64,000 nucleotides of DNA from Pseudoalteromonas rubra (GCF_000967655.1 NZ_JXYA01000026.1:62001-126000); one strand, 5' to 3'; positions 53,218-63,632 are shown, counted from the stretch's first letter. A program made the numbers and translations. The notes: generated by a model from the letters alone, not told the origin.

Positions 53218-54867
53218 TTACTTTAATGCCCTACGCAATATTTTGCCAACATTGGTCTTGGGTAATTCATCTCTGAATTCGACCAATTTAGGGACTTTAT
53301 AATTGGTTAGCTTGTCGCGACAGTGTTTTATTATATCTTTTTCTGTCAAAGATGGATCCTTTCTTACAACAAAAACTTTAACCTGTTCACCACTTACATC
53401 GTGCGGCACACCAATGGCAGCAACTTCTAGTACACCATCGTGCATCGCAACCACTTCTTCAATTTCGTTAGGGAAGACGTTAAAACCAGATACCAGGATC
53501 ATGTCTTTCTTACGGTCTACGATATAGAAGAAGCCTTCGTCGTCGTAAATGGCGATATCGCCGGTGGCGAACCAGCCATCTTGCAAACACTCTGCCGTTG
53601 CGTCCGGGCGGTTATAATAGCCAGCCATGACTTGCGGTCCTTTAACACACAGCTCACCGGGCTCGCCTTTTGGTACTTCTTCGCCCTGATCATTAATGAT
53701 TTTCAAGTCTGTGCTTGGTGCCGGTAAGCCGATAGAACCGTTATAGCCATCCAAGTCCCAGGGGCATATTGTAACCAGAGGCGCACACTCAGTCAGGCCA
53801 TAGCCTTCCATCAGTTTACTTTGTGTCACTTTCTGCCAGCGCTCAGCAACCGGGCGCTGCACCGCCATACCACCGCCTAATGACATCTTCAAAGTGGAAA
53901 AGTCCAGCTCTGAGAATCCTGGTGTGTTTAACAGCCCATTGAATAAGGTGTTTACGCCTGTGATGGCCGTAAACGGGTATTTTGCCAGTTCTTTAACGAA
54001 GCCAGGCATGTCCCGCGGGTTCGTGATCAAAATATTGTGACCGCCATACTTCATAAAAGTCAGGCAGTTCGCTGTCAGTGCGAAAATATGATACAGCGGC
54101 AGCGCCGTAATAACGACTTCTTTGCCTTTGTCGAGCACCTTATCCAGGCAACCAGATACCTGCTCCAGGTTGGCAACCATATTACCATGGGTCAGCATGG
54201 CACCTTTAGATACGCCCGTGGTACCACCTGTATACTGTAAAAATGCCAGATCATTGAGGTCAATCTCAGGTACCTTATACTGACCCGGATCAGCCTTGAT
54301 AGCATTAGCAAATGGAATTGCATTAGGCAAACTATAGTCGGGCACCATTTTCTTCAGCTTTTTAACAACGAAGTTGACCAAATGCTTTTTGACGCCACCC
54401 AGCATGTCACCAATTTGTGTTACGACGATATGTTTAACACCCGTCGTAGGCAATGCCTTCTCGAGTGTATGTGCAAAATTGGCCAATATGAAGATTGCTT
54501 TCGCTTCTGAATCATTGAGCTGATGTTCGAGCTCTCGTACCGTGTACAAAGGGTTGACATTGACTACCGTACAACCGGCTCGCAGCACACCTAAGATGGT
54601 TACGGGGGTTTGTAGCAAGTTTGGCATCATCACCGCTACTTTGTCCCCTTTGCCTAACTTAAGGGTGTTTTGGATATAACCGGCGACTGCCTTGGTTGCT
54701 TCATCAACTTGTTGGTAAGTCATTGTTTTACCCATGTTACTGTATGCTGGTAACTGGGCAAACTCTTTAAAACTGTTGTCGAATAATTCAAGCAGCGAGT
54801 TGTAGTGTTCTGGGTCGATTGTTTCAGGCATCCCCTCGGGGTAGCGCTTTAACCAGATTTTTTCCAC
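53218..54867 (-). CDS. fadD: Long-chain acyl-CoA synthetase
   Basis: 549 residues. P-loop-like [16 protein letters not shown], adenylate motif [28 protein letters not shown], and C-terminal [10 protein letters not shown]. It activates fatty acids for beta-oxidation and phospholipid synthesis. It precedes rnd, as in E. coli and many gammaproteobacteria. Confidence 0.97.
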   Translation of the reverse strand: MEKIWLKRYPEGMPETIDPEHYNSLLELFDNSFKEFAQLPAYSNMGKTMTYQQVDEATKAVAGYIQNTLKLGKGDKVAVMMPNLLQTPVTILGVLRAGCTVVNVNPLYTVRELEHQLNDSEAKAIFILANFAHTLEKALPTTGVKHIVVTQIGDMLGGVKKHLVNFVVKKLKKMVPDYSLPNAIPFANAIKADPGQYKVPEIDLNDLAFLQYTGGTTGVSKGAMLTHGNMVANLEQVSGCLDKVLDKGKEVVITALPLYHIFALTANCLTFMKYGGHNILITNPRDMPGFVKELAKYPFTAITGVNTLFNGLLNTPGFSELDFSTLKMSLGGGMAVQRPVAERWQKVTQSKLMEGYGLTECAPLVTICPWDLDGYNGSIGLPAPSTDLKIINDQGEEVPKGEPGELCVKGPQVMAGYYNRPDATAECLQDGWFATGDIAIYDDEGFFYIVDRKKDMILVSGFNVFPNEIEEVVAMHDGVLEVAAIGVPHDVSGEQVKVFVVRKDPSLTEKDIIKHCRDKLTNYKVPKLVEFRDELPKTNVGKILRRALK

Positions 54868-54989
54868 TCTTAGCTCCTGTGTTCTCGTTATTTTTTATAT
54901 TGGTCTTACCTTAATATGCTTAAGGCACACAAACAATTGAGTAAATACTCTAAAGCTAGGATAGTCCCACATTTAACACAAATATACAA

Positions 54990-55874
54990 TCAGGAAACGT
55001 CCGGATGCGATATATGCGTTAAGATCTTTGTCAAAACTTGCTCTGGCTCTTCCATATGACAATGGTGCCCTCCAGCCACTTCAACGCTTGTAAACTCTTT
55101 AAAACATTGAGAAAACTGCCCCAAACTGTGCTTCATTTGCGCGTAGCCTGAGGAGCCCATGATTGCCAACGTGGGTGTCGCCACGTCTTGCAACAGAGAC
55201 AGTGCCTGAGCACGTGAAAAGCGCATTGTGGACGGCAGTTTCAATTTAGGATCTGTCGTCAAACGCGCGCCCTCTTCAAGTTCTTCAATGTTTCGCTCCA
55301 TTAATATAGCAGCAATTTCTTCGCTGAAGTCACTCACTTTAACTCGTGCTTTGATGATAGCCTGTTTATCGGCAAACAGCCGCACACTGGCGCTGTTTGT
55401 TTGTTCAGTCACTTCTCGCGCAATAAACGCCTTGAGCAGTTGCTCCTTAGCATGCTTATCGCTTTGATAAAGCAAACCTATACCATCTATTAATGTCAGA
55501 GTATTTACTTTTTCTGCATATAAGCTGGTGAATAAGCCGCCCACCAGCGCCCCCATAGAATGGCCGACAATGTCGCATCGTGCAATCTCCATGGTACGAA
55601 GAAAGCTAAAAATATCATAAACATATTCGACGAAGTAATAATGTGCATCAGCACTTCGCCAGGCTGACTTACCATGACCAACAAAGTCTAACGCAATAAA
55701 TCTGTGCGTTTGCAGTACTTTATCGCTCAGACTATCCAAAATGGGCATAAAGCTATTGCTGTTATCCTGCCAGCCGTGCAGCATCAACACCGTTTGTGGG
55801 CCGTGGCCCAGTTCCTGATAGGCAAAACCACTTGCTTCCCCTTGTTTTATCTTATTTTTATTAGCAGTCAACAT
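54990..55874 (-). CDS. Alpha/beta hydrolase
   Basis: 294 residues. LMLHGWQDNSNSF is the oxyanion-loop region, GHSMG carries nucleophile Ser106, and VAGGHHCHMEEPE has the catalytic His. No signal peptide, so cytoplasmic. It lies 122 bases upstream of fadD on the same strand, as in other Alteromonadales. A lipid or ester substrate is plausible but not shown. Confidence 0.92.
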   Translation of the reverse strand: MLTANKNKIKQGEASGFAYQELGHGPQTVLMLHGWQDNSNSFMPILDSLSDKVLQTHRFIALDFVGHGKSAWRSADAHYYFVEYVYDIFSFLRTMEIARCDIVGHSMGALVGGLFTSLYAEKVNTLTLIDGIGLLYQSDKHAKEQLLKAFIAREVTEQTNSASVRLFADKQAIIKARVKVSDFSEEIAAILMERNIEELEEGARLTTDPKLKLPSTMRFSRAQALSLLQDVATPTLAIMGSSGYAQMKHSLGQFSQCFKEFTSVEVAGGHHCHMEEPEQVLTKILTHISHPDVS

Positions 55875-56011
55875 AAATTCATATTCTTATTGTACGTATT
55901 ACTTTAATATTCTACCCATTCTGGCTCGGGTGCAAAGCATAAATCACACAGCTTACAATGATTTACCATGCACAAAGACGAGCAAACATACGGGAACATT
56001 AAGGATCAACT

Positions 56012-57313
56012 ATGACACGAAAACTAAGTGCCCTCGCATTTGCCCTGGGCTGTACCTTGTCAAACTCTGCATTCGCGGCGCCGAAAAATATCATCTATAT
56101 GATTGGAGATGGCATGGGGCCGGCATTCACCACGGCTTATCGCTATATGCAAGATGATAAGACAACCAAAATGGTTGAGCCAACAGTATTTGATTCAATC
56201 CTGGTTGGGATGGCACACACTTACCCGGACGATGATACGGTAGTCACAGATAGCGCAGCAGGTGCCACGGCACTCAGCACAGCCTCGAAAAGTTATAACG
56301 GGGCAATTGCGGTAGATACACACAAACAATCGCTTAAAACCATGCTGGAGATTGCCAAAGAACGAGGCATGACCACAGCTTTGGTCGCCACATCACAGAT
56401 CAACCACGCTACACCGGCCAGCTTTGCCGCACATAATGAGTCGCGTCGCAACTATGATGAAATCGCCGACGATTATATTGATAACAAAATTGCCGGTAAG
56501 TTACCTGTTGATTTAATGCTCGGCGGTGGTACTAAGTACTTTATTCGTGATGACCGCAACCTGGTTAGCGAATTTAAAGAAGCCGGTTATCAGTATACAG
56601 ATCAGTTCGACAACCTGGATTCATTAAACCGCCTGCCCGCACTAGGCCTGTTCGCTGATGTCGCCTTTGCGCATGCAATCGACAGTGATGAGCCAAAACG
56701 GTTGACAAAGATGGCCAATAAAACACTGGAGCTATTAGACAAGCAAAATGAGAAAGGCTTTTTTGTGATGATCGAAGGCAGTCAGATTGACTGGTGTGGT
56801 CATGCTAATGATATCGCGTGCGCAATGAAAGAAATGGACGATTTTGCGGGGGCGATTAAAGTCGCCAAAGCATATATTGATGCAAACCCAGACACATTAT
56901 TGGTTGTTACCGCCGACCACTCTACGGGTGGTCTGACTTTAGGTAGTAATGGCGTGTATCAGTGGAAAACAGAGGTTGTTGCAAAGGCCAAATCCTCAGT
57001 CAAAGAGCTGACTAATACCCTGTTTGACATGAAAGCGGACCAAATGGGCAAAACCTGGACGCAACTTACGGGTTTACCTTTTGATAAAGAGACTAAAAAA
57101 GCACTGGCAGGAGCACAAAAAGACTCCAAAGAGGCGCTGTACAAAGCGGCCAATAAACTCATCAATGATGCGAGCTTTACGGGTTGGACAACCAAAGGTC
57201 ATACCGCGATTGACGTACCAATTTTTGCCTACGGGAAAGGACGCGATTCGTTCATTGGCTCCTTAAACAATACCCAGATTGCAGATAAACTGATTTCTTA
57301 CATCGAGAAGTAA
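56012..57313 (+). CDS. Secreted alkaline phosphatase
   Basis: 433 residues with a signal peptide (about 1-22). The alkaline phosphatase motif TDSAAGATA has nucleophile Ser81; metal ligands are seen in MIGDGMG, IEGSQIDWCGHAND and TADHSTGG. It releases inorganic phosphate from phosphomonoesters in the periplasm. Monocistronic and divergent from the hydrolase. I could not find a convincing Pho box. Confidence 0.96.
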   Translation: MTRKLSALAFALGCTLSNSAFAAPKNIIYMIGDGMGPAFTTAYRYMQDDKTTKMVEPTVFDSILVGMAHTYPDDDTVVTDSAAGATALSTASKSYNGAIAVDTHKQSLKTMLEIAKERGMTTALVATSQINHATPASFAAHNESRRNYDEIADDYIDNKIAGKLPVDLMLGGGTKYFIRDDRNLVSEFKEAGYQYTDQFDNLDSLNRLPALGLFADVAFAHAIDSDEPKRLTKMANKTLELLDKQNEKGFFVMIEGSQIDWCGHANDIACAMKEMDDFAGAIKVAKAYIDANPDTLLVVTADHSTGGLTLGSNGVYQWKTEVVAKAKSSVKELTNTLFDMKADQMGKTWTQLTGLPFDKETKKALAGAQKDSKEALYKAANKLINDASFTGWTTKGHTAIDVPIFAYGKGRDSFIGSLNNTQIADKLISYIEK

Positions 57314-57323
57314 TCAACTACAC

Positions 57324-57352
57324 GGCGGGTCAAACATGGGGTCCGCCTTTTT
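57324..57352 (+). terminator. Terminator of the alkaline phosphatase gene
   Basis: GGCGG / CCGCC stem with a 14-base loop followed by TTTTT. It overlaps the stop of the convergent EIIC-EAL gene by two bases. Confidence 0.65.
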
Positions 57353-59408
57353 ATACCGATGAGTCGGCGGCATTATGCTGCTGACTCGATTCTGTCTGGC
57401 TCTGTAATAATGTCATTGCCTCTTCTATTGGCATGGCTTTGTAGTATAAAAACCCTTGCACACAATCAACCTGCGACTGCTTTACCAGATTCTCCTCTTC
57501 TTTTGTTTCTACTCCTTCTGCTACCAGCCTGAAGCCGAGCTTCGCTATCATCTCTGACAGATTGGTATACAAAGACACAGATTTGCAGTTGTAGTTGTCG
57601 GGCAAAAGGCTTCTGTCAAGTTTAATGGTGTCGATATTCAACTTGGATAACACAGACAGGCAGGAATACCCGGTACCAAAATCATCCATTGCACAGGCAA
57701 TATGATGTGCGCGTAATAGATTAACCACATCGACCGTGCGATTAAAATCCTCAATATAACTGGATTCAAGCAATTCAACCTCAACCTGCCCGGGATAATC
57801 CGAAAAAGCTTTCACAATGCGTTTATATCCGCCGGTCAGCAAGTTTTGTGGCGAGATATTAAAGCTCACTTTGGGCCTGAACCCTTCCCGTGCAAAATGC
57901 TCCAGGTCCACTTCTAATTGGTCAATCACAAAATTATCTATGATGTGGAGTAGCCCGTGTTGCTCAAGCGTGGCAAGAAACCAGGGGCCCTGAACCCGGC
58001 CATCTGTGTCTTTTAACCTTAATAAGGCCTCAAAACCAACCACTTGCTTAGTGTATGGGTTTATCTTTGGCTGATAAAAAAGCATCAGTTCGCCACTGTT
58101 CAGCGCATCAGTAACTTCCTTGAGGCTGTGCACATTGATCTGTTCCTCGCGCTGCGTGCGGGTATACGAGCTTTCAGCTCCCGCTTCTATCAACCTGCCA
58201 GTGGTAAATCGCTTAAGTAACACATCCAGCGCCTTTCCGGATAAGTTATGATCCCGGTTAAATCTTAAAAACGGATAGTAAAGTGCCGCATTAAGCGCGA
58301 TTAATATAACCTGCAGTAAAATACCACTGAAGCTCTGCGTCAGTAACCAGCCGCTGACAAACACAGGTGTGAACCAGGGAATATCCATCGCGGGATCCAA
58401 AGTAATCATCCCTGCAGAAATACACCCGTACGCAATCAATGCATTTAACAACGGGCTAAGCAAAAATGGGATCAGCAGATAAGGATTAAACACAATGGGT
58501 AAAGCATAGAGCATGACCTCACTGATGTTAAACAGCGCAAGCGGCGACGCTATCATGGCGATGCTGCGCTCGTGGCGTGCATTTTTAAGCAGCATTGAGG
58601 CGATGATCAGTCCCCAAATACAGCCCGTACCACCAATTATTACAAAGCAAGTGTAAAAGGCATAACTCGATAACTGAGGTAACACCTGATAATCGGTTAG
58701 CTCCCCAGATACTAACAGGTGATAGGTGTTATCACCATGGACACCAATAAACCAAAGTAAATGTGAGAAAATCAGTTGTGCGGACACTTTCTCGAACACA
58801 TTCCAGGTCGGATTCAGTAGTTTTAGGGTACTGTGAAGCTGACCTGCGAAATGATCTAAAATCGGGATCACTAACAAAATTATCGCAGTAACCAGTATAT
58901 ACGGGATGATCAGGTTGAGGTGTTTACGCAAAAACAGACTGATTGAGCTTATCCCAACCAGTCTTAGCCAGCGTATTCGCTCAATATAAGCGAGTAGATA
59001 GCAACAAAGGACTGGCATAAGCAATGAATACAACATGCCATCGCGGTGCACTATGCTCAGTGTTCCCTGATTAATTTCGATGTAACCTGTGGTTGCTGTG
59101 AAGCAGGCAAGCACCAGAACTGGACCTGCTATGGTGTGGATCTTAAGGTTTTTCGACAGATAGTAGCTAAAAGATATCAGCGTTAATAGCGGAAAGATCC
59201 CCCATACCAGGGTGTTAAAGTCCCCCAGTGCCTGATACTTCAATTTATGTAAGTCTTCTCCAAGCCACTGATTGAGCAAAGTGATCACAGACGCAACGAT
59301 AAAAAACGGGATCAACGCGATGTAGCCTTCGCGTAGTGACAAAACAACCGTATTTGAAGAAAGTTTGAGTGCAAACTGGTTGAATCTGTTCAGCAAACTC
59401 GTAACCAT
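57351..59408 (-). CDS. PTS EIIC-like membrane domain fused to EAL phosphodiesterase
   Basis: 685 residues. The first 400 or so contain about ten membrane helices matching the lactose/cellobiose EIIC family, with hallmark FSHLLWFIGVHGDN and NISEVMLYALPIVFNPYLLIPF. Its Glu corresponds to the sugar-binding Glu of EIIC. The C-terminal EAL domain (about 420-665) has intact FEALLRL, SFNISPQNL, DDFGTGYS, IKLDRSLL, AEGVET and VQGF, so it should hydrolyse c-di-GMP. No EIIA or EIIB lies nearby. A sugar-sensing phosphodiesterase is inferred. Confidence 0.9.
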   Translation of the reverse strand: MVTSLLNRFNQFALKLSSNTVVLSLREGYIALIPFFIVASVITLLNQWLGEDLHKLKYQALGDFNTLVWGIFPLLTLISFSYYLSKNLKIHTIAGPVLVLACFTATTGYIEINQGTLSIVHRDGMLYSLLMPVLCCYLLAYIERIRWLRLVGISSISLFLRKHLNLIIPYILVTAIILLVIPILDHFAGQLHSTLKLLNPTWNVFEKVSAQLIFSHLLWFIGVHGDNTYHLLVSGELTDYQVLPQLSSYAFYTCFVIIGGTGCIWGLIIASMLLKNARHERSIAMIASPLALFNISEVMLYALPIVFNPYLLIPFLLSPLLNALIAYGCISAGMITLDPAMDIPWFTPVFVSGWLLTQSFSGILLQVILIALNAALYYPFLRFNRDHNLSGKALDVLLKRFTTGRLIEAGAESSYTRTQREEQINVHSLKEVTDALNSGELMLFYQPKINPYTKQVVGFEALLRLKDTDGRVQGPWFLATLEQHGLLHIIDNFVIDQLEVDLEHFAREGFRPKVSFNISPQNLLTGGYKRIVKAFSDYPGQVEVELLESSYIEDFNRTVDVVNLLRAHHIACAMDDFGTGYSCLSVLSKLNIDTIKLDRSLLPDNYNCKSVSLYTNLSEMIAKLGFRLVAEGVETKEEENLVKQSQVDCVQGFLYYKAMPIEEAMTLLQSQTESSQQHNAADSSV

Positions 59409-59542
59409 AATTTGTTATTTTCTTTTAACATTACTCCAAAAGCAGATTAAAACAAATCAATTGACTAAATTTTTGCTGAAAAATATTCAAGCGACCAAAT
59501 ACTCAGGCCCTACTTGAAAAAATAGCATTGAGAAGTGGGAGA

Positions 59543-59830
59543 TCAGGCGTAAATGCTGACACCAAGTAATGACTGCACTTCGCTGCGCCGCTCCTGATTT
59601 TGGATAGCGTTATAGGCTTGCATGGCAACACTGTTTTTGTAACTTGGCTGGTCGTAGATAACGTCGCGCTTATCTGCATTGTACTGCTGCGCAAGCGCTA
59701 CGCCGGCTTCCGAAAACTTTAGCTGCGCAGCAGGTTGGGCAGGCGTGACTGGCTCACTGGCAGCAGGTTTAGCAACCGACTGCCTGAGCTGATAAGTATC
59801 CTGATTCTGAACAAGCTGGTTGATTTTCAT
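59543..59830 (-). CDS. Small hypothetical protein, 95 residues
   Basis: No signal peptide or membrane helix. An Ala/Pro-rich linker (KPAASEPVTPAQPAAQ, about 21-36) leads to a helical, conserved-looking C-terminus (AMQAYNAIQNQERRSEVQSLLG). It ends SIYA. Family not recognised; no clear ribosome site upstream. It lies between the EIIC-EAL gene and tsaB. Confidence 0.65.
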   Translation of the reverse strand: MKINQLVQNQDTYQLRQSVAKPAASEPVTPAQPAAQLKFSEAGVALAQQYNADKRDVIYDQPSYKNSVAMQAYNAIQNQERRSEVQSLLGVSIYA

Positions 59831-59877
59831 CAGTCAATATCACTAAAAACCCAACACATCAGTATAAGATTAGCCTG

Positions 59878-60573
59878 TTATTCGCGCCCGGGCAACTTCT
59901 TCCAGGTGACAGTATCTCTGACATACTGCGGCTGAGCGTCAGCGGCATTAACAACCTGCCCGGATTCAAACTGCACAGCGCCAATTTCAAGCATATACTC
60001 GGCATGCGGTAAGGTGATAGCGTCGTGTACTTCGAGTGCTAATTTTTCCGCAACCTCTGAATAAGTCTGCCAGCCAGTGCCCACGGCCAGCACGCCTGCA
60101 AAATCTCCTTCAATGAGTTCAGGCTTGATCACGCTTTCATCACCCAAAGCAACTGCCTGATTGTTTTCTCCGCGGGTATAATGACAAAGATACACTTCGC
60201 CCATGCGTGCATCGATGGCAACCAGGACCTGCTTGGCATCCGTCTGTGCAAAAGCCTGCTGCGCCATGGCCTGCAAGGTAGAAACCCCCGCCAGCTGCAA
60301 ATTACCCGAATACGCCAGCCCCTGTGCAACAGACACCCCGATCCGCACCCCGGTAAAACTACCCGGTCCACGACCGAATACCAGACCATCCAGGTCTTTA
60401 AGCTGACAACCGGCCTCAGAAAACAGCTGCTCAACTAAAGGGAGTATTTTCTGACTGTGTTGCTGAGGGCACTCTTCAAAGTGACGATAAAGGTTGCCGT
60501 TAAACGACAACGCCAGGCTCAGAGCTTCTGTTGAAGCATCCAGGGCAAGCAAATTAGTTTTCATGCTGGTCAA
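59878..60573 (-). CDS. tsaB: tRNA t6A-modification protein TsaB
   Basis: 231 residues of the ASKHA-like fold. LALDASTEALSLAL at the N-terminus and GRGPGSFTGVRIGVSVAQGLA are TsaB/YeaZ signatures. With TsaC, TsaD and TsaE it makes threonylcarbamoyladenosine-37 in tRNA. Its start overlaps yoaA by 20 bases, an arrangement also found in E. coli. Confidence 0.96.
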   Translation of the reverse strand: MTSMKTNLLALDASTEALSLALSFNGNLYRHFEECPQQHSQKILPLVEQLFSEAGCQLKDLDGLVFGRGPGSFTGVRIGVSVAQGLAYSGNLQLAGVSTLQAMAQQAFAQTDAKQVLVAIDARMGEVYLCHYTRGENNQAVALGDESVIKPELIEGDFAGVLAVGTGWQTYSEVAEKLALEVHDAITLPHAEYMLEIGAVQFESGQVVNAADAQPQYVRDTVTWKKLPGRE

Positions 60574-62476
60574 TATTCTCTAAAAATGACAAGGCCTTAT
60601 CCAAATCACGGGTCCGCGACATGGGAGGCAAACTTTTAATAAAGGTTTCACCGTATTTTCGCGTAACCAGACGATTATCGCAAATAATTAGCACACCTTT
60701 GTCTTTCTTATCCCGAATGAGGCGCCCTACGCCCTGCTTTAGCGCAATCACGGCAAGGGGGAGCTGAATTTCATCAAACGGTTCTTTGTCCTGCAATTGG
60801 GCATCTTTCATTCGAGCCTGTAATAACGGATCATCCGGTGAGGTAAACGGCAATTTATCTATGAGTACGCAACTGAGCGTATCGCCGCGCACATCAACGC
60901 CTTCCCAGAACGAAGCGGTGCCCATAAGTACCGCATTACCATGGCGAACAAACTGCTCCAGAATGATGCGCTTTGACGCCTGTCCCTGCATGAATACCGG
61001 ATATTCGGTCGCGGTGCTCAAACCTTCGTAGACCAGATGCATAACGCGGTAACTGGTAAAGAGTAAAAACGTACGCCCCTTTGCGGCATTGATCACTTGC
61101 TTCGCAATTTTTACCAAGGCATGTGGCATCATTTCATCTTTGGTCTCGGGCAGGTAACGAGGCAGGCAAAGCACCGCCTGCGATTCATAATCGAATGGGC
61201 TATCGACTATGGCCTGATGATCAGGCTCAAGGCCCAGGCTGGCATTGAAGTGCGCCAGGCTGTTGTCTACCGACAACGTAGCCGAGGTAAACACAAAGCT
61301 AGCCTCACTTTTAGCCATCATGTCTTTAAAGCGGTTCGATACATCCAGAGGCGTAATGTGTATGGTCAAGAAGCGCCGGGTGGTTTCAAACCAATAGCTA
61401 AAGCCCGGCAGACTGACGTCAAAGGCTCTGTCGAGTTGCCCTTTAAAGGACAACACCCGCTCAAGCGGATGCTCGATTTTATCAGAGCGGTCCAGGCACA
61501 ACTTAAGCACCTGGTACAAAAAATCCAGATTGCTGATCACTCTGTGCAGCGCATCACAAATCACTTTATCCTGCAGCTTTTCCCGCCAATCTCCCCGGGC
61601 ACCATCGCTACCAAACACCAGTCGCAGATCGGCCACACTGGTCTCCAGCTTGTTTAGCGTTTTGCCCAGCTGCAGCATATCTGGTATATCGCTGCGATAA
61701 ATCAGCCTTAAATCATTGATCAGCGCCTGTAGCTGCTTGGTACTGATGGACTCCCCAAAGTAATCCGATGCAATTTCGCCCAGCTGGTGCGCCTCGTCAA
61801 AAATATAGCTATCTGCGGTTGGCATCAACTCAGCAAAGCCTGATTCCTTGACTGACATATCGGCAAAAAACAAATGATGATTGATCACTACGAGGTCTGC
61901 TTCAGCTGCCTTGATCCTCGCCTTGCGTATATAACACTCAGAGAAGTCAGGACAGTCCTTCCCTAAACAGTTATCCGCTGTGGAATTAACATAAGGTAGC
62001 ACTTTGGCATCTTCTTCAATGCCCACACAATCAGCCAGGTCGCCACTTTGCGTTTCTGTAGCAAACTTAGCCACCATCGCCAGCTGGTGCATAACGTCAG
62101 GATCGTCACTGGGTACATGCGCCACATGTTCATTCAAACGATAAGTGCACAGATAGTTCGCCCGCCCCTTAAGTAAGGCAACTTTGCGACCTTTGCCAAG
62201 CGCTTTGAGTAGCTCAGGCAAATCTCTGTGGTAGAGTTGTTCCTGCAATGCTTTGGAGCCGGTCGAAATGATGACCTTTTTATCATTCAAAAGCGCCGGG
62301 ACCAGATAAGCAAACGTTTTACCCGTACCTGTGCCTGCTTCCACCACACATTGTCCACCCTCTTTGACCACCTGATCTATGGCTTCGGCCATATCGATTT
62401 GAGGCTGTCTTGGCTGATAACCGCTAAAATGGTGAGCCAGGGGACCGTTTTCTGAAAAATACTGTGTGATAGACAA
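60554..62476 (-). CDS. yoaA: YoaA-type Fe-S DNA helicase
   Basis: 640 residues. Walker A EAGTGTGKT (46-54), DEAH box YIFDEAHQLGE, and an XPD-like Fe-S cluster with Cys110, Cys170, Cys175 and Cys181. The C-terminal helicase domain has GTASFWEGVDVRGD and GVGRLIRDKKDKG. It is a 5'-3' helicase related to DinG, implicated in DNA repair. Co-transcribed with tsaB. Confidence 0.95.
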   Translation of the reverse strand: MSITQYFSENGPLAHHFSGYQPRQPQIDMAEAIDQVVKEGGQCVVEAGTGTGKTFAYLVPALLNDKKVIISTGSKALQEQLYHRDLPELLKALGKGRKVALLKGRANYLCTYRLNEHVAHVPSDDPDVMHQLAMVAKFATETQSGDLADCVGIEEDAKVLPYVNSTADNCLGKDCPDFSECYIRKARIKAAEADLVVINHHLFFADMSVKESGFAELMPTADSYIFDEAHQLGEIASDYFGESISTKQLQALINDLRLIYRSDIPDMLQLGKTLNKLETSVADLRLVFGSDGARGDWREKLQDKVICDALHRVISNLDFLYQVLKLCLDRSDKIEHPLERVLSFKGQLDRAFDVSLPGFSYWFETTRRFLTIHITPLDVSNRFKDMMAKSEASFVFTSATLSVDNSLAHFNASLGLEPDHQAIVDSPFDYESQAVLCLPRYLPETKDEMMPHALVKIAKQVINAAKGRTFLLFTSYRVMHLVYEGLSTATEYPVFMQGQASKRIILEQFVRHGNAVLMGTASFWEGVDVRGDTLSCVLIDKLPFTSPDDPLLQARMKDAQLQDKEPFDEIQLPLAVIALKQGVGRLIRDKKDKGVLIICDNRLVTRKYGETFIKSLPPMSRTRDLDKALSFLENIDQHEN

Positions 62477-62539
62477 AATTAAAGCACTGCATAATGACTG
62501 GGCGACGCAATTCTATGGTGGATAGAGAGTAAGCGCAAG

Positions 62540-62746
62540 TCAGCACGCTTTCCTACTCTGGCAGGCTCGTATTACGGCGTTTTTTTGTTCGTTGTCAAAA
62601 GATTGCCAGTCAATGATTTCCTGCAACGTACGCTTACACCCAACACAGATATCGTTATTGTCGAGACAACAATGCCGAATGCAGGGTGATGCGACCTGCA
62701 CAGCGTTATTTTGGGTGGGTTTCGCCTCTTTGTTCACACTCATCAT
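62540..62746 (-). CDS. DUF1289 small Cys-rich protein
   Basis: 68 residues. SPCIRHCCLDNNDICVGCKRT is the DUF1289 pattern with five cysteines in a compact segment, followed by EIIDWQSFDNEQKN. A metal or Fe-S site is plausible. The start may be the first or second Met. It lies upstream of yoaA. Confidence 0.9.
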   Translation of the reverse strand: MMSVNKEAKPTQNNAVQVASPCIRHCCLDNNDICVGCKRTLQEIIDWQSFDNEQKNAVIRACQSRKAC

Positions 62747-62957
62747 TCAACTCCGCAATCACTTTTAAAGCATTATACCCCATTAGACATGAGCTGAGAT
62801 ATTTTGCTTGCCAGCGGATAAAAAATGACTATGATGCGCGCAGCAAAGCAGGCAGCAAGCCATAAAGCCCAGAGCCACGAGGTCAAGAGTACTTCTTCTC
62901 TTTTGCTTTAATGACACACTTTTTGATTTTGATACTACTTACTATTAGGAAATCAGG

Positions 62958-63632
62958 TTGGCCGCTTTAGTTCATTTTCGTGCAGCGCACGGCGACTCCC
63001 CCACAGACGAGACACTGTTTTCACTTATTGCTGATGATTTACTGAGCCAGGGTTATAGCATTCGCCCGGGCGCACTCCCGTGCGACCTGGCAGACGATTT
63101 ACTGGCCTATCAGCACAGTTTAAGTACGCAAAAGTATGAACATGCCGGCATTGGCCGGGGCGGTGATTTCTTACATAACGACTTTGTACGTACAGACGAA
63201 ATTTGCTGGATAAACGGCGAGTCAGAGCCCGGACAACACTGGCTTGACTGGACCTGCCGGTTGCAACAGTTTTTAAACCGTCGCTTGTTTATGGGCCTGT
63301 TTTCTTTTGAAAGTCATTTTGCTCATTACGCCAGCGGCAGTTATTACAAGCGTCATTACGACGCGTTTAGAGGTGAAACCAACCGCATCCTGTCACTGGT
63401 TACCTATCTGAACCCTGGGTGGGGACATGATGATGGGGGCGAAATGGTACTCTATCGGGATGATAGTGACCTTGAAGGCATAAAAGTGGTCCCTTTGCAC
63501 GGCACACTTGCCTTGTTTTTGAGTGAAGAGTTTCCTCATGAAGTACTTCCCGCTAAACGGGACAGATACTCTGTTGCAGGCTGGTTCAGGGTAAATACCT
63601 CGATTGCGGGTAAGATAGATCCCCCAAGATAA
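62958..63632 (+). CDS. 2OG-Fe(II) oxygenase
   Basis: TTG 62958 is the likely start because AGGA lies 7 bases upstream and no ATG opens the frame earlier than the core domain. 224 residues. Iron ligands His133 and Asp135 (HYDAF) and His194 (EFPHEVLPAKRDRYSVAGWFR), with a 2OG-binding Arg nearby. This is the prolyl-4-hydroxylase-like family. Substrate unknown. Confidence 0.88.
   Translation: MAALVHFRAAHGDSPTDETLFSLIADDLLSQGYSIRPGALPCDLADDLLAYQHSLSTQKYEHAGIGRGGDFLHNDFVRTDEICWINGESEPGQHWLDWTCRLQQFLNRRLFMGLFSFESHFAHYASGSYYKRHYDAFRGETNRILSLVTYLNPGWGHDDGGEMVLYRDDSDLEGIKVVPLHGTLALFLSEEFPHEVLPAKRDRYSVAGWFRVNTSIAGKIDPPR

Noticed and set aside
55930..56011. Pho box upstream of the alkaline phosphatase
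   Set aside because: The best 7-4-7 candidate matches only about four of seven bases per half, no better than chance.
61097..61657. 186-residue plus-strand frame opposite yoaA
   Set aside because: Antisense of a conserved helicase with no family resemblance.
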